From Mycocentrospora acerina (taxonomy: Eukaryota; Ascomycota; Dothideomycetes; Pleosporales): a stretch of DNA of 64,000 bases. The notes beneath the pieces are model-generated. The model searched no databases. It had not been told where the DNA came from and was given only the letters and a program-made list of their open reading frames with translations. The first letter of the stretch is position 1, and each line of letters opens with the position of its first letter. The stretch spans positions 436,436-500,435 of the forward strand of contig JAKUHH010000080.1 of the NCBI GenBank assembly GCA_022701365.1, given 5' to 3'. Below are positions 37,173 through 47,868 of the stretch, piece by piece. The position numbers and the translations under genes were made by a program.

Positions 37173-38767
37173 ATGGGGAGCCCGCAGGAGCAAGCCATCG
37201 AGTTCAAGAATAAGGGAAACGATGCTTTTAAGAAGCATGACTGGCCTGCTGCCCTCGAGTTCTACTCCAAGGCAATAGAGCTTTTCGACAAGGACCCCGC
37301 ATTCTACACCAACCGCGCTCAGGTACGTCACCTTGCTGGCGTGCACACGATTGAATACTCACATCTATATCCTTGGGTAGGCATACATCAAAGTTGAGTC
37401 TTACGGCTATGCAGTCCAAGATGCGGACAAGGCGATCGAGCTCGACCCCAACAACATCAAGGTATGTATGAGCCTTACGAGTACTTAGCCTGGTAAGCGA
37501 CTTACAACCCCAGGCATACTACCGTCGTGCCTCGGCCAATACCGCTATACTAAAACACCGCGAAGCCCTGCGCGACTGGAAGATTGTAGTCAAAAAGGCG
37601 CCTAACGACACGACCGCCAAGCTGCGCATGCTTGATTGCGAAAAAGTGGTCAAGAGAGACGCCTTCCTTAAAGCCATCGAAGTTGACGATGCCCCGTCCG
37701 CTGCTGAAGGACTGGATGTCGAGCATATGGCCGTGGATAGTTCCTACGATGGTGCCAAGCTGGGAGACAAGATGACACTCGAGTTCATCGAAGACATGAT
37801 CGAGAGGTTCAAGACTGGCAAGAAGCTGGCGAGGAAATACGTGTTCCAGATCATACTGGCAGTGATGGACATCGTCAAGAAGGAGCCCACCATGGTTGAG
37901 CACGAGATTGCCGAAGGACACGAAATCACAGTCTGCGGAGACACACACGGTAAGCCGCACGCAAATGTTAACGCCATGGCCACCACTAACGCCCGACTAG
38001 GACAATTCTTTGACCTTATGAACATCTTCAAGCTTGCTGGAAGTCCCTCTGAGAAGCACGCCTTCTTGTTCAATGGTGACTTTGTTGATCGGGGATCCTG
38101 GTCCACTGAGATTGCACTCCTATTGTACGCATACAAGTGGTTATATCCCAACAACTTCTTCTTGAACCGTGGCAACCACGAGACAGACGACATGAACCGC
38201 ATGTATGGGTTCGAAGGCGAGTGCAGAGCGAAATACAACGAGCGTGTATTCAAGATATTCTCTGAATCGTTCTCGGCGCTGCCTCTAGCTACACTCATTG
38301 GCAAAAAGTTTTTCATCCTACATGGCGGTCTATTCTCGGACGACAAGATTACCCTGGACGATGTCAGGAAACTAGATCGCTTCAAGCAAAGGCAACCGGG
38401 ACAAGCCGGCCTCATGATGGAAATGCTCTGGACTGACCCACAGACAGCACCTGGACGAGGCCCGAGCAAGCGTGGTGTCGGTCTTCAGTTTGGACCCGAT
38501 ATCACGAAGCGCTTCTGCGAAAACAATGGTCTCGAGGCCATCATTCGATCCCATGAGGTTCGCATGGAAGGCTACGAAATTGAGCACGACGGACGTTGCA
38601 TTACCGTGTTCTCAGCGCCAAACTACTGCGACAGTACTAGCAATAAGGGTGCCTTTATCAAGATCAAGTCGGACCTCAAACTCAACTTTACCAAGTTCGA
38701 TGCGGTTCCACATCCAAACATCAAGCCTATGGCATATGCGTCAAATGGTATGCAGGGGTTGATATAG
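37173..38767 (+). CDS. PPT1: Serine/threonine protein phosphatase 5 (TPR-PP5)
   Basis: Four exons, 37173-37322, 37381-37461, 37514-37949 and 38001-38767, give 477 residues. PP5 is a PPP-family phosphatase whose N-terminal TPR domain docks Hsp90 and keeps the enzyme auto-inhibited. Three TPR motifs cover residues 6-105 (EFKNKGNDAFKKHDWPAALE; AYIKVESYGYAVQDADKAIE; AYYRRASANTAILKHREALR). The catalytic metal-binding motifs are GDTHG (residues 218-222), GDFVDRG and RGNHE; ILHGGL and the C-terminal APNYCD follow. Intron 3 splits GDTHG|QFFDL and is 51 bp, in frame and free of stops, so retained messages would add 17 residues in the active site. The start ATG follows ACAACC and matches the family N-terminus. 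A longer upstream frame (from 36972) is out of context. Confidence 0.96.
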
Positions 38768-40668
38768 AACCTATACATAACGTTTATGCTTAGATGTGGT
38801 TCGCTTGGTTGTAACGATGCATACTTGGGTGTTTTTGGCGTATGAGCATGTGATTGGGGTGGGAACTCGATTGCTGTGCCAGGAGTGCTTGGGGTAAGAC
38901 CGATTCAGTAAATGCATGTTTGTGTATGATAGATTCCCGGAAAAAAAGTGGTCAGTTCACCTGGCACACATGTAGATCGCTATGTAAACTCATTTCTACC
39001 CGCAGCTAACAATCACAATGGTAATGACGTCTCGCGTATCCATTGCTCCACACACACGGCCCCGCGTGTTCTGTACTCTTTAGGTTAAAAGTCAACAAGG
39101 ATCAGAATCCACCAACAGTCCCCCGGCTTGATCACAACACTTCGCCTCAACATTGATTCTTGTGCATCTCGGCAAGATTTCTTTGCCCAGCTATGCGACA
39201 ATACTCTCAGTATCGAAAATACACCACATCTCTATACTAACACCTATTTTCCACAAACGCCACAGTGAGCGCGTAGTACAACCTATGTAGTCGCAATCGC
39301 AACGACGTAGTTCTTGCATTCCGCAATCATCTAGAAGACACGCACAATTCAAACACTAAGACATCATGGTAGGGAGAGAGTATTTGTTTTGGAAAAGACA
39401 CAGGAGCTATCTGATAGAAAGACTGCTGGAAAGAAAAGCACCAGCTTCACAATGCCATAGCGCAGCATACAGGCCCAAGGTGAGAGTCGAGGACAAAGGA
39501 GAAAAAACTTGCCGAGGCGCTGGTGATACATGCTAGAGAATTCGCAATTGCCGGCATTGGAGTTGATTTTTTGTAGTTATTTAGCCGACTTGTTCTGTTA
39601 AAATTGCGGGTTGATAAACTAACACGAGAATACCAAACAGTTCTTCCCGCTACACTTCAATCGTCCCTCACCAAAAATTCACTTGTACAAATCTGACACT
39701 TCGCTGCACATCTTTCTGGCTAGATTCAAAAAGATTGAACTCGAGATGATGGAAATTGCTTCCTTTGCAGCGGGGAGAATCTATTTATAAAGGGCGAGTT
39801 GGCGCAAAAAATCCTCTGGTTCATACAAACACTCTTTGGATCATGCCCTGTACCTCGATACTTGGTTTTTTGAGCTTCTCGTGGAACCAAAAGACCTAAT
39901 TTTCATGGAATTGGTAGGCTATGACGAATCAGTGTTGGAGTGGAATGTCAACAGGTAGGAACTAGGTGCGTTGGAAGAAGTAGACGATGCAATTATTGGG
40001 GACATCACACCGCCGGAGAAACAAGTGCTAGAGAAAGAAGACGGGAACAGGAAATCAGGACAAAAAAAGATGCTCCGTCGTAAAATCTCATCGTTACTTC
40101 AGTCTCAACCCTTCGTAACTCTTTCTTCGCACCCTCGAGTGTGTTAAAACGACTGCGCTCGCACCGAGAAACCTCCCCCTCTTTATATTAGACTTCTGCG
40201 CACACGCTGTTATCACTTCAAGACGGCTCTCGACACGACAAGCACTGGCTGATTTCCTGCAAGAAAGAAAGTGTATACATGAATGGTGTACTGAATATGC
40301 GCGCTGTATGAATTGGGTGGGCACGGACTGGCGGCTTGCGGGTGGGTGGGTGTAGATGTGGTTGTGTGGATGAAGATGAGGACAAAGAGTGACTGTCGAG
40401 CTGACATCAGATGAGTAAGTGGTTTTTCCGAGGGGGTTGGAGTGCTTCTAGTTGGGAATGAAATGTCGGAGTAGGTATTGGAGTCGATCAGCATCCACAT
40501 CAAAGCGGTGGGGTTGAATTTAGTTGGACGGGATGTGTAATAGGCACGAGTGATACCCTGTTCGTTAAGATGCGAAGATGTATCGATCCTGTTTTCCTTC
40601 TCTGAGTTGGAGCGTGAAATAAGTAACACTGGAGTAGTGAGCCATGTCCACCTATTCCTTTTCAAATG
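38768..40668. other. 1.9 kb region without a supported gene
   Basis: Holds the PPT1 3' region, then sequence with no open frame above 60 codons until about 40.1 kb. A 150-codon minus frame at 40213-40665 has no motif and could be 3' UTR of the repeat protein gene upstream of it. Confidence 0.55.
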
Positions 40669-41430
40669 CTAATCACCCATAATATTGCCCTCAAAAATAC
40701 TGCTTCCTGTCTCTCCCAGATGCCCACTCGACTTCCCGTATACAATAGAACAGGCGTTATACACGTCCAAAGCAACTCTTAAATGCTGATATTCGTCCCG
40801 CTCGACGCCGAAGACCGACGGAGACCATAATCCAGGATCAAAAACATTGATCACTCAAATCCCTTCCATCAAATACCATCTCCAGACACCACACCAATCT
40901 TACAGCCAACGCGATGCATTCAACATTAACTTGAATATCAAGTACAAAACGCCTAAATTTATAAACGTTACCAAGACTACCCAACAAAACTGCACATCTC
41001 CTCTTCTCCTTTGCTTCTTCAAGAGCAGCGGATTAGTGTATACAAAGGTAACGGCCATCTCACCCGTTGCTGCAGAACCCTCATTCTGCGTCGTAACGGT
41101 ATGAGCATTCTGCACAACAACAGATCCTGCATTACGAATAGTTATCGTATTTGCTCTCTGTTTGATGACCACTGTGCCTGCATTTTGATGGATAGTAATT
41201 GAATCTGCATTCTGAATTCTGGTTGAGCGGAGACTCTGCTGGATAGTAGATGGACCTGGTTTCCGGACGGTGATGGAGCCTGCATGTTGATGGATGGTTG
41301 TTAGGCCTCGGTTTTGGATAGTGATTAGGATGGTGGTCAGATTGGGGATGGGGAGTGCCTTTTCGGCTTTGTCGTGCGTGGTATATGGCTGTGTTTCATT
41401 GATACTTGATAATGTTGGTTCGAAGATCAT
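40669..41430 (-). CDS. Candidate repeat-rich single-pass membrane protein
   Basis: Exon 1 from 41430 encodes 176 residues to a TAA at 40902-40900. That stop lies inside a good donor (GTAAGA), and splicing from 40904 to 40777 would give 211 residues ending at 40669. I do not recognise the family. Residues 36-120 form about ten short repeats of 8 or 9 residues with Ile/Val at alternating intervals (38, 46, 55, 63, 72, 80, 89, 98, 106) and a consensus like I-x-N-A-G-[ST]-[IV], for example TIHQNAGTVV and TIRNAGSVVV. A basic KKQRRR precedes one transmembrane helix (FCWVVLVTFINLGVLYLIF, about 148-167). The repeat suggests a beta-solenoid or an aggregation-prone domain beside a membrane anchor. Expression and the 3' splice are unproven. 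Confidence 0.5.
41071..41325 (-). repeat. Imperfect ~26-bp coding repeat array
   Basis: About ten diverged copies of a 24- or 27-bp unit encode the I-x-N-A-G-S-V-type repeats; on the plus strand the phrase TGCATTCTG or TGCATTTTG recurs. Copies differ at many sites, so the array is old or under selection rather than a recent expansion. Confidence 0.7.
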
Positions 41431-43012
41431 GGCTGGTTTTTGTCGAGGACGAGACGAGTTGAGGGTCTCTGTGACGCAAAGTAGCGTTGGCTAGTGGTAG
41501 ATCTGGGTTGAGAAGGCGGAAGTGTTCGGATGGCGGAGCAGGGGGGTCTGGGATCTATTTTTTTACGACATGTCTGGCGGATTGCATGTAGTGCAAACAC
41601 TTTTGTGATGCAACGGGAGCTATGATTCAAGCTAGGCATAGGCGTATTGTGAGAAGGAACTCAGGTGCGTTTGTCGAGTCACCAGCTTGTGTCGCCTACT
41701 ACTTCAAATACTTATGAGAAACAAAATCCAGAGTCAATGTTTCAATAGGATTGAAAATTAATCATGAAGCAAGAACTCAAGTACTTTGACAACTTCCCTC
41801 TTAACTTGACACAATTATGAATGCCTGCGCACGTGGTGTCGCTTGGTGCATTGTGTTCGTCAAGATGGGCTCCTTTATACAATATAACTCACGTGTCATC
41901 GCGCCCAGAACAACTAAAAAGACAACTACGTTCATAATGTCCAAAATCGCTGGCTCCTGCGTCCTGACCATCAGCTCACTGTACTCTCCTCTTGCCACTA
42001 AATATTTGCTGGCAAGTGAGTACTTATCAAAGGAAAATACTTTGCTCTTAAGATCTAAATATAAGCTCGACCCCTTCGTCAATCAACACCCTACAACCAA
42101 ACTCCACCTGCTAGTTGTCGACAATGCCGGTCAAGGCTATACATACATATGTCCTTTCCAAGAGAAAGGCTTATAAAATTACGATACAGAATTGCACTTG
42201 TGTGACATTCTACATTCGCACACTTGGTTGCTGAGATTCCAAACAATGGGCCAGATTCTGTACGAGAATATCTACTATGTACTCTTAGCTAGTTCCATTG
42301 TTTGTACTGGCAGCTGCAGGAGTTTTGAGATTTCGCGACGAAGACTATGATAAAGGTAAGCAATAATAAATTGCCATTGACGGTCTACCCAGCGTCAATG
42401 TCTTAGGGATAAATTCTCAAAGTCCTCCTGCTGCAAAATTAAACTTCCTCAGAGAGAGTTTTTCCCATTCATCGACATCTCTGTTCAATTGTTTCCGGTA
42501 CCGAAGTCGTCATGTTGGGATTTACGAAGCTGAGCTCTCTACGTTGGATATGCTTAGTACCTGTACCGCTTCACCTCAGCTACTGAACGAGTTGAGATGT
42601 AGTTTAGAAGTCCTCTCTTGCCTGACCAGTTGGCGTTTAGCATTGTAACAGACAACCATCCATTTCAGGGGGAGCTTCACGGGTATTTCCACAAAAGTTC
42701 CGTTGTCTAGTCTGACCATTAGTGCCCTTGAGATTGAGCTTCATGCCTCCTTGTTCACAACGTAAACCGAAGCTTATTTGGCTAGTTTTGTTCTCTAGTA
42801 TCATCGCTAGACTCAAAATATTCGATGGGAGTTTCATATTCCTTTCGACTCAAATGTGACTCTCTTGCGCTCATTGGTGAATGCTCCAACTATTGCTTTC
42901 CCCATGATGTTGCAGTCACAATGACAGTTGAGTAATCCGTATCCTGCCAACCATCGACAATGCTTCCGCAAAAATCACCAGATGCCAGGGTATGTTAACG
43001 GAAGATTTCCGA

Positions 43013-43042
43013 TTAAAGTTTAGAGGTACCACCAAACTTTAA
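43013..43042. repeat. Perfect 9-bp inverted repeat, 12-bp loop
   Basis: TTAAAGTTT and AAACTTTAA flank a 12-bp spacer. No gene end is adjacent, so a terminator role is not suggested. Confidence 0.6.
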
Positions 43043-43316
43043 AGGGACTGAGTAATATTCGTCATTATATCTCAGCAAAATGACGTTGTTGAAGTGTAAG
43101 TACAAGCTGGTAGAATGCCGTTCTGCTAGATTCGCGTACTTTCCTAGCGCCGTCAGCTTCCAAAGACGTGGCTGCTCGCACGGTGTACCAACTAAGCTAC
43201 GAGCGTACTACTAACGACGATCGCACGGCAGCCGTTTCATCGTAATGTGGGGTTGAAAGTCCATTCTGATAAAATTTTGGAATGTATCCAACCAATTGCA
43301 GGTTGTGGACCAAAAA

Positions 43317-43365
43317 AAACGCTCCAGAAGTTCTTTGCGTAGTGATCTGATTACTTGGAGCGTTT
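43317..43365. repeat. Perfect 10-bp inverted repeat, 29-bp loop
   Basis: AAACGCTCCA at 43317-43326 is matched by TGGAGCGTTT at 43356-43365. It could be a remnant of a small foldback element. Confidence 0.6.
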
Positions 43366-44598
43366 GCGGACTAATTCTCCCATGTGTGAATAAAAAAGAG
43401 ACTAAAGTATTATTTATATGCTTGCAATGAATTGTTCATGGATATGCTCCCCACATGGCCTTGTACTACAATATACTGAAAAAGCCATTTGCGAGCAATG
43501 AGCGCGGCACTTCTGCACGAGCTTCGTCGTTGGAGCGGTGAAGTAGTCTAGAGGACGCAGTGTCCATTGGTGCTACGTGGCGATGCAGACGCGACTCTGT
43601 TTATAAGGAGGCTGCCCTCATGCTACACAACTGCAAAACTACACAGCGACACAACGACACAACTAACCACTTTATCATCATGCCATTGCCATCCTTGTGT
43701 GCGGACTGTTGACCGGAGCTACTTTGCGCACAGAACCATGCCTTCACCCGCGGCTCCATAAGGTTAGAGGCGATGCGCGTACAAGACGGGTCCGCCGTTC
43801 TGAAACAAAGCTTCGGTGTCTCTGCAACTGGCAGCGCGAGGCGTTATGCGCAATGCAAAGCAAGACGTCTGGACGATGCAAAACTTAGAGGCGGGAGATG
43901 CCTAGAGCTCGACGCTGGCGCAAGAGAGGTGGTCGTATCAAGCTAATCCCTGGTACACAAACGACTGGGGGCTGGCGCTACGATTGGCTGGATGGCGTAT
44001 GCGACCATCGTAGTTGTGATTTTGCGAAGCGGACGCGCCCATCCGGCCTGGACGTGTAGCAAAGCGCCTCCAGATCTCGGCTAGACATGTAGGCTGTCGT
44101 CTTGTCGATCACTGATGATGTTTTGTAGAGGGGACATGCACCGCTGTCCATGGAAGCCGCGGAAGTGGGGACAGAGGCAGGCGCTAGGTATGCAAGCTGC
44201 CATCCACCTGCATCCCAGTTAATTTCGAGCGACAGCGTCCTCCCCTAAAGCAGCCTTGACCCCAATGCTCTGACATCTTCTTCTCTTTCTGGGATGGAAC
44301 AGAGCCCGTTGTAGGTTTCTGATGCGCTCATTTCTTTACACTCGTTCAATTTCGTTGACTTCCCGTTTTGTTCTGCTTTCTTGACGACGTCCTGTTTGTT
44401 CGCGCTTCTCCACGTACTCTTCGACAGCAACCCACCCGGACAGAGGTGATTTAGATTGAGCTTGCCAGGCCATGGATCACCGAGACTCGCCATGGGCTGA
44501 GCACGAAAAGGCAATTTGTCCATGTGCGTTGCGAGCCAGCCGTGTACTAATGCTTCTTCAAGGTGTACCTTCTTGCAGAGATACTCAAGGCTGCCCCC

Positions 44599-45563
44599 AT
44601 GTCTTCGCAAGCCCTCTTTGCTCTGGTCCGGGACAACAATATCCAGGTCCGATGGAACGACATCCCGCTGCCGCCTGGTACGTAAACATCGTCTCCGTGC
44701 CATGTGACTCGAGAAAGAGGCCTTTCTGCGGGGCATCGAGGGCATCGTCGCGACGCGCGCACGTACTAACGCGCATTCTCCCTGCAGGTCGGCCCCTACG
44801 CTCGTGCCAAATGGCATACAATGAAATGGGCGCGTCCTACTCAGTGCCGGACTATCGACGTCCCCAGTTGCTTGCTCCTTTGACGTACTCAGGTCCCGAA
44901 CCGCCCAAGAAGCGTTCCCACCAGCCAGAACCTGCCCCGCCAATTGGCCGCCTGCTTCAGCCTCGCCCGCCACACACGTACTCTGGCGACTTCATGCCTG
45001 CCGGTGGCCCAGCCTACAGTTCGGCCATGACGCCGTCCGGCGAGCCCGCGAACAAGAAGAAGCGGGGGAGGCCAACAAAGGCCGAGGCACAGCAGAGGGC
45101 GCAGGAGGCCGCAGCGCGCGGCGAAGTGTACCCGCCTCCAAGAAGAGGAAGAGGATCGATTACAGCCCCCCCAGAACCATCGCCTTCGAGCGCAGACTCA
45201 CGGGCGCAAGCGCAAACCCCCCCACAATCCGTCTACGCCCTGTCAGGCCCTACAATGACGCCACAACAGCAAATGCGGGCAGAGCCTGAATCCGAGTCAT
45301 CGTCCGGAAAGAGAAGACGCACAAAACCTCAGCCTCTAGAGCTTGACAAGCCGCAGCGCATCTTGGGTGACACGCAATCGCCATTGCCATTTGGATCGGG
45401 GGACCTCGGTCGTAATCAAACATACTCGTCGTTCACGCCTATCTCCGCGCCCTTGCCTTTATCGTCAGACTCGAGAGACCGTGACTCACGCATGGAAGGA
45501 GTCGAAGACACTCAGCCCCGAACTACAACACCTCACTCGTTCAAAGACACGGTCGGCATATGA
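44599..45563 (+). CDS. AT-hook DNA-binding protein
   Basis: Two exons, 44599-44677 and 44788-45563, give 284 residues. The 110-bp intron has a perfect TACTAAC branch point. The N-terminus MSSQALFALVRDNNIQVRWN followed by DIPLPPGRPLRSCQMAYNEM resembles the C-terminal part of fungal MYB/SANT-like modules (IPLPxGRs...C), and the splice junction falls inside it. Near residue 110 is KKKRGRPTKAEAQQRA, a classical AT-hook (RGRP core) that binds the minor groove of AT-rich DNA. The rest is Pro/Ser/Arg-rich and disordered, with a second basic cluster SGKRRRTKPQ. A nuclear chromatin or transcription role is likely; the target is unknown. Taking the start at 44472 without splicing gives an N-terminus with no resemblance to these modules. 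Confidence 0.82.
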
Positions 45564-47868
45564 AAATGTTTCCTTCATCATAAAAGTATTCACGGCGGTA
45601 ATTCTTTTTTTGAGCGTTCTGAAGACTATTTCCTTCACAGCCATGATGACCTCTAACGCCATGAAATTTTACGGCAATAACGGAGGTATGCTATGCAATT
45701 CCCGCTGCATCCTTCAGACGCGCTACTCATGCGCATTGTCCATTTCCATGGTGCTGCTCTACCACGGACATTGTCCACTATCTCGGTTTCCAACATTTCC
45801 TTGGCTAAATATGATTTCCTCGCTTGATTTGCCTATCGACGCTATCTACGAAGGTTGAGACATGACAAGCATATTAACTAATGTCCTAATATTGCTATCC
45901 TAACGATCTCCAAGAGTCTCATTTGAGTTGGAACGATTGGGCTCCAGGCTTCTACGCCAGCCACCTTTCTGTAGCACTTTCCGCAACCTGCATCGTTTCC
46001 TACAATCCTGTATGATAGACAATGGCTTCCGCCCAACAAATCCCATGTACAAAAGCATATACTAGCATCAATATTATCCATCCAGTCACAATCCTCTGGC
46101 GTCTCCCCCTCGTAAATTCTCCTTGGCCGCAACATTTTCTTTCGTTTTCAGCGCATTATCACCGCACAAAGCATCCTTGTACCATGTTGCACGTCGCCAC
46201 TGCACGTCAACAAAAGGGTACCCGCCATCCAGTCAAATCGCACCAAGTTTGATATATTTTGCCGCAGCTTGACGAACTAGGGTAGGCTGGGAAATGCGCC
46301 TTGTCACGACGAACGTTGAAATGATGGGTTCGGCGATACAAACTACGGGGTCTTTTGTTTCATCTATGAATACTTCACATGTTTGGTGCCACGTCCGCTT
46401 GTCCCACAAGATGCAGGGGGTTGTTCAGTGGCTCCTTCGCGCAAGAGGAGCAAAGTTAAGTGCAATGCATATCTGCGGCTAAGCGCTCTATTCGTCTTGC
46501 TAGCGGGGCAGGTGCCGGAAATCGTTAACTATTTACAAAATACAGTAAAAACGACTGGGCGAGCAGATAAAAAAAACATCAAATTCCAAGTCCACCGTTT
46601 CTTTTTTTTTGGAAAGTCTTCCTTGGGAAAGAAAAAGGGGAATCATGATGTAAAAAACATGTTTATTTGATTGGCTGGGTCTCGGCGGAAGTGGCACGCG
46701 CCCTGGTCAGCGTAATAAATGACTCGTGCATGTTATTGCGCGTTTGTGCGGCTGGCTGGCCTGGGTTGTCCCGCACGCGCGCCATTCCGCCTTGCCTAGG
46801 AAAGGGAAAAAAGGAGAAGAAGGGGAAGGCGGTAGACGAAGAAGGAAAGAAAAAACGTTCCAATCAAGATGTATGCATGCATGTACGCAGCGATCTTGCC
46901 CATACCTATACTCCATGCCTGTCCGTTGTAGTACGATACTTACATATTCATACATACGTCGTACATACATACATGGCCAATCTATTTCCTTGCAGCTAGC
47001 GCCATGCAGGCATAAAATTCCTCCCAAGATGATAGGGAGCAAAGCGCAGTATGTGGTTCTCCCATCCAACCAAAAACCTCAGAGTTTGCCAGGTTAGCGA
47101 CAAGCCGCCACTATCTTTTGAAGGTTTTATTTTTGGATTCTTTATTTTTCTCGTTGCCGTTGTCATCTGCCGTTTTTGATTGTTTGTTTACTTGTTGTTG
47201 ATGTTGTTATCGTCGTTGTTCTAGACGATGAGTGAACGCCTAATTAAAGGGTCAGAAGCGTCCGCGAGTAGTGCGTCCGACTGTTAAACCGGACCGAACA
47301 GGTTCGGGCCGCGGGACGAGGTGAAGGATCGATTCGCTTTGTGATCGATCGACGGATCGATGGATGTGGTTGGCGTGGGTGGATTGGAGGGTGGGATGTG
47401 GAATATTGAAAATGCGACGGAGTTTGGTGGCTTGTGGATCTGGAGCGGGGAGTTTTTTTTGAATTGCTCCGGAGCTATGGTGTTGGGGGTTTTAAATGCG
47501 TGAAGAGAAAAAGAAATGTATGTGTGTGTGTGTGTGTGTATGCACAAGTTGATCAGATGCAGAATTATACATGATGCTATTGATAGGGGTTGGTATAACT
47601 CGCAAAAAAATTATATATATGATCTCCATGTACGATTCGCTACCGTTTGGAGAAAAAAAAAAAACTACTACTGGAAATATGATAATTGCAGGATGAGCTT
47701 GTGTGAGCTCCAAAGTACACGTATGATTACATCCATTATGACATGCAGACCGCGTATAATTCCCAAATGCCATACGACCAAGTCTCAAACGCCTCGCTTT
47801 GTAAAGATAAAGAAAATGCCGTCGAATCGCAATTAGCCATGCAGGTGACTTGTAAGGATCATATTCAA
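45564..47868. other. 2.3 kb gene-poor region
   Basis: 3' regions of the AT-hook gene and of SUZ12. Several frames of 60-150 codons are compositional. It contains a TG microsatellite and A/G- or T-rich runs. No gene supported. Confidence 0.55.
47519..47538. repeat. (TG)n microsatellite
   Basis: About nine to ten TG units. Confidence 0.85.

Larger units (their letters stand above)
41431..44598. other. 3.2 kb gene-poor region
   Basis: No confident gene. Overlapping frames at 41801-42176 on both strands and a 66-codon frame at 42637-42837 (-) have no motif. Between 43.0 and 43.4 kb lie two small inverted repeats and a tRNA-like A box (see findings). 43.9-44.6 kb is GC-richer and is the promoter of the AT-hook gene; a 242-codon minus frame at 44245-44973 is a shadow of that gene and its promoter. 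Confidence 0.55.

Noticed and set aside
40213..40665. 150-codon minus-strand frame
   Set aside because: No motif; more likely the 3' region of the adjacent repeat-protein gene.
41801..42176. Overlapping 93- and 119-codon frames on opposite strands
   Set aside because: Neither has a family motif; one starts with a short hydrophobic run but lacks a convincing signal peptide or splice context.
44245..44973. 242-codon minus-strand frame
   Set aside because: Lies antisense to the AT-hook gene's first exon, intron and second exon, which have better splice signals, a branch point and a clear AT-hook.
47250..47325. tRNA-Asn-like anticodon loop (CTGTTAA) and a T-loop-like GGTTCG
   Set aside because: The stems do not pair correctly and no A box is present upstream; chance resemblance.
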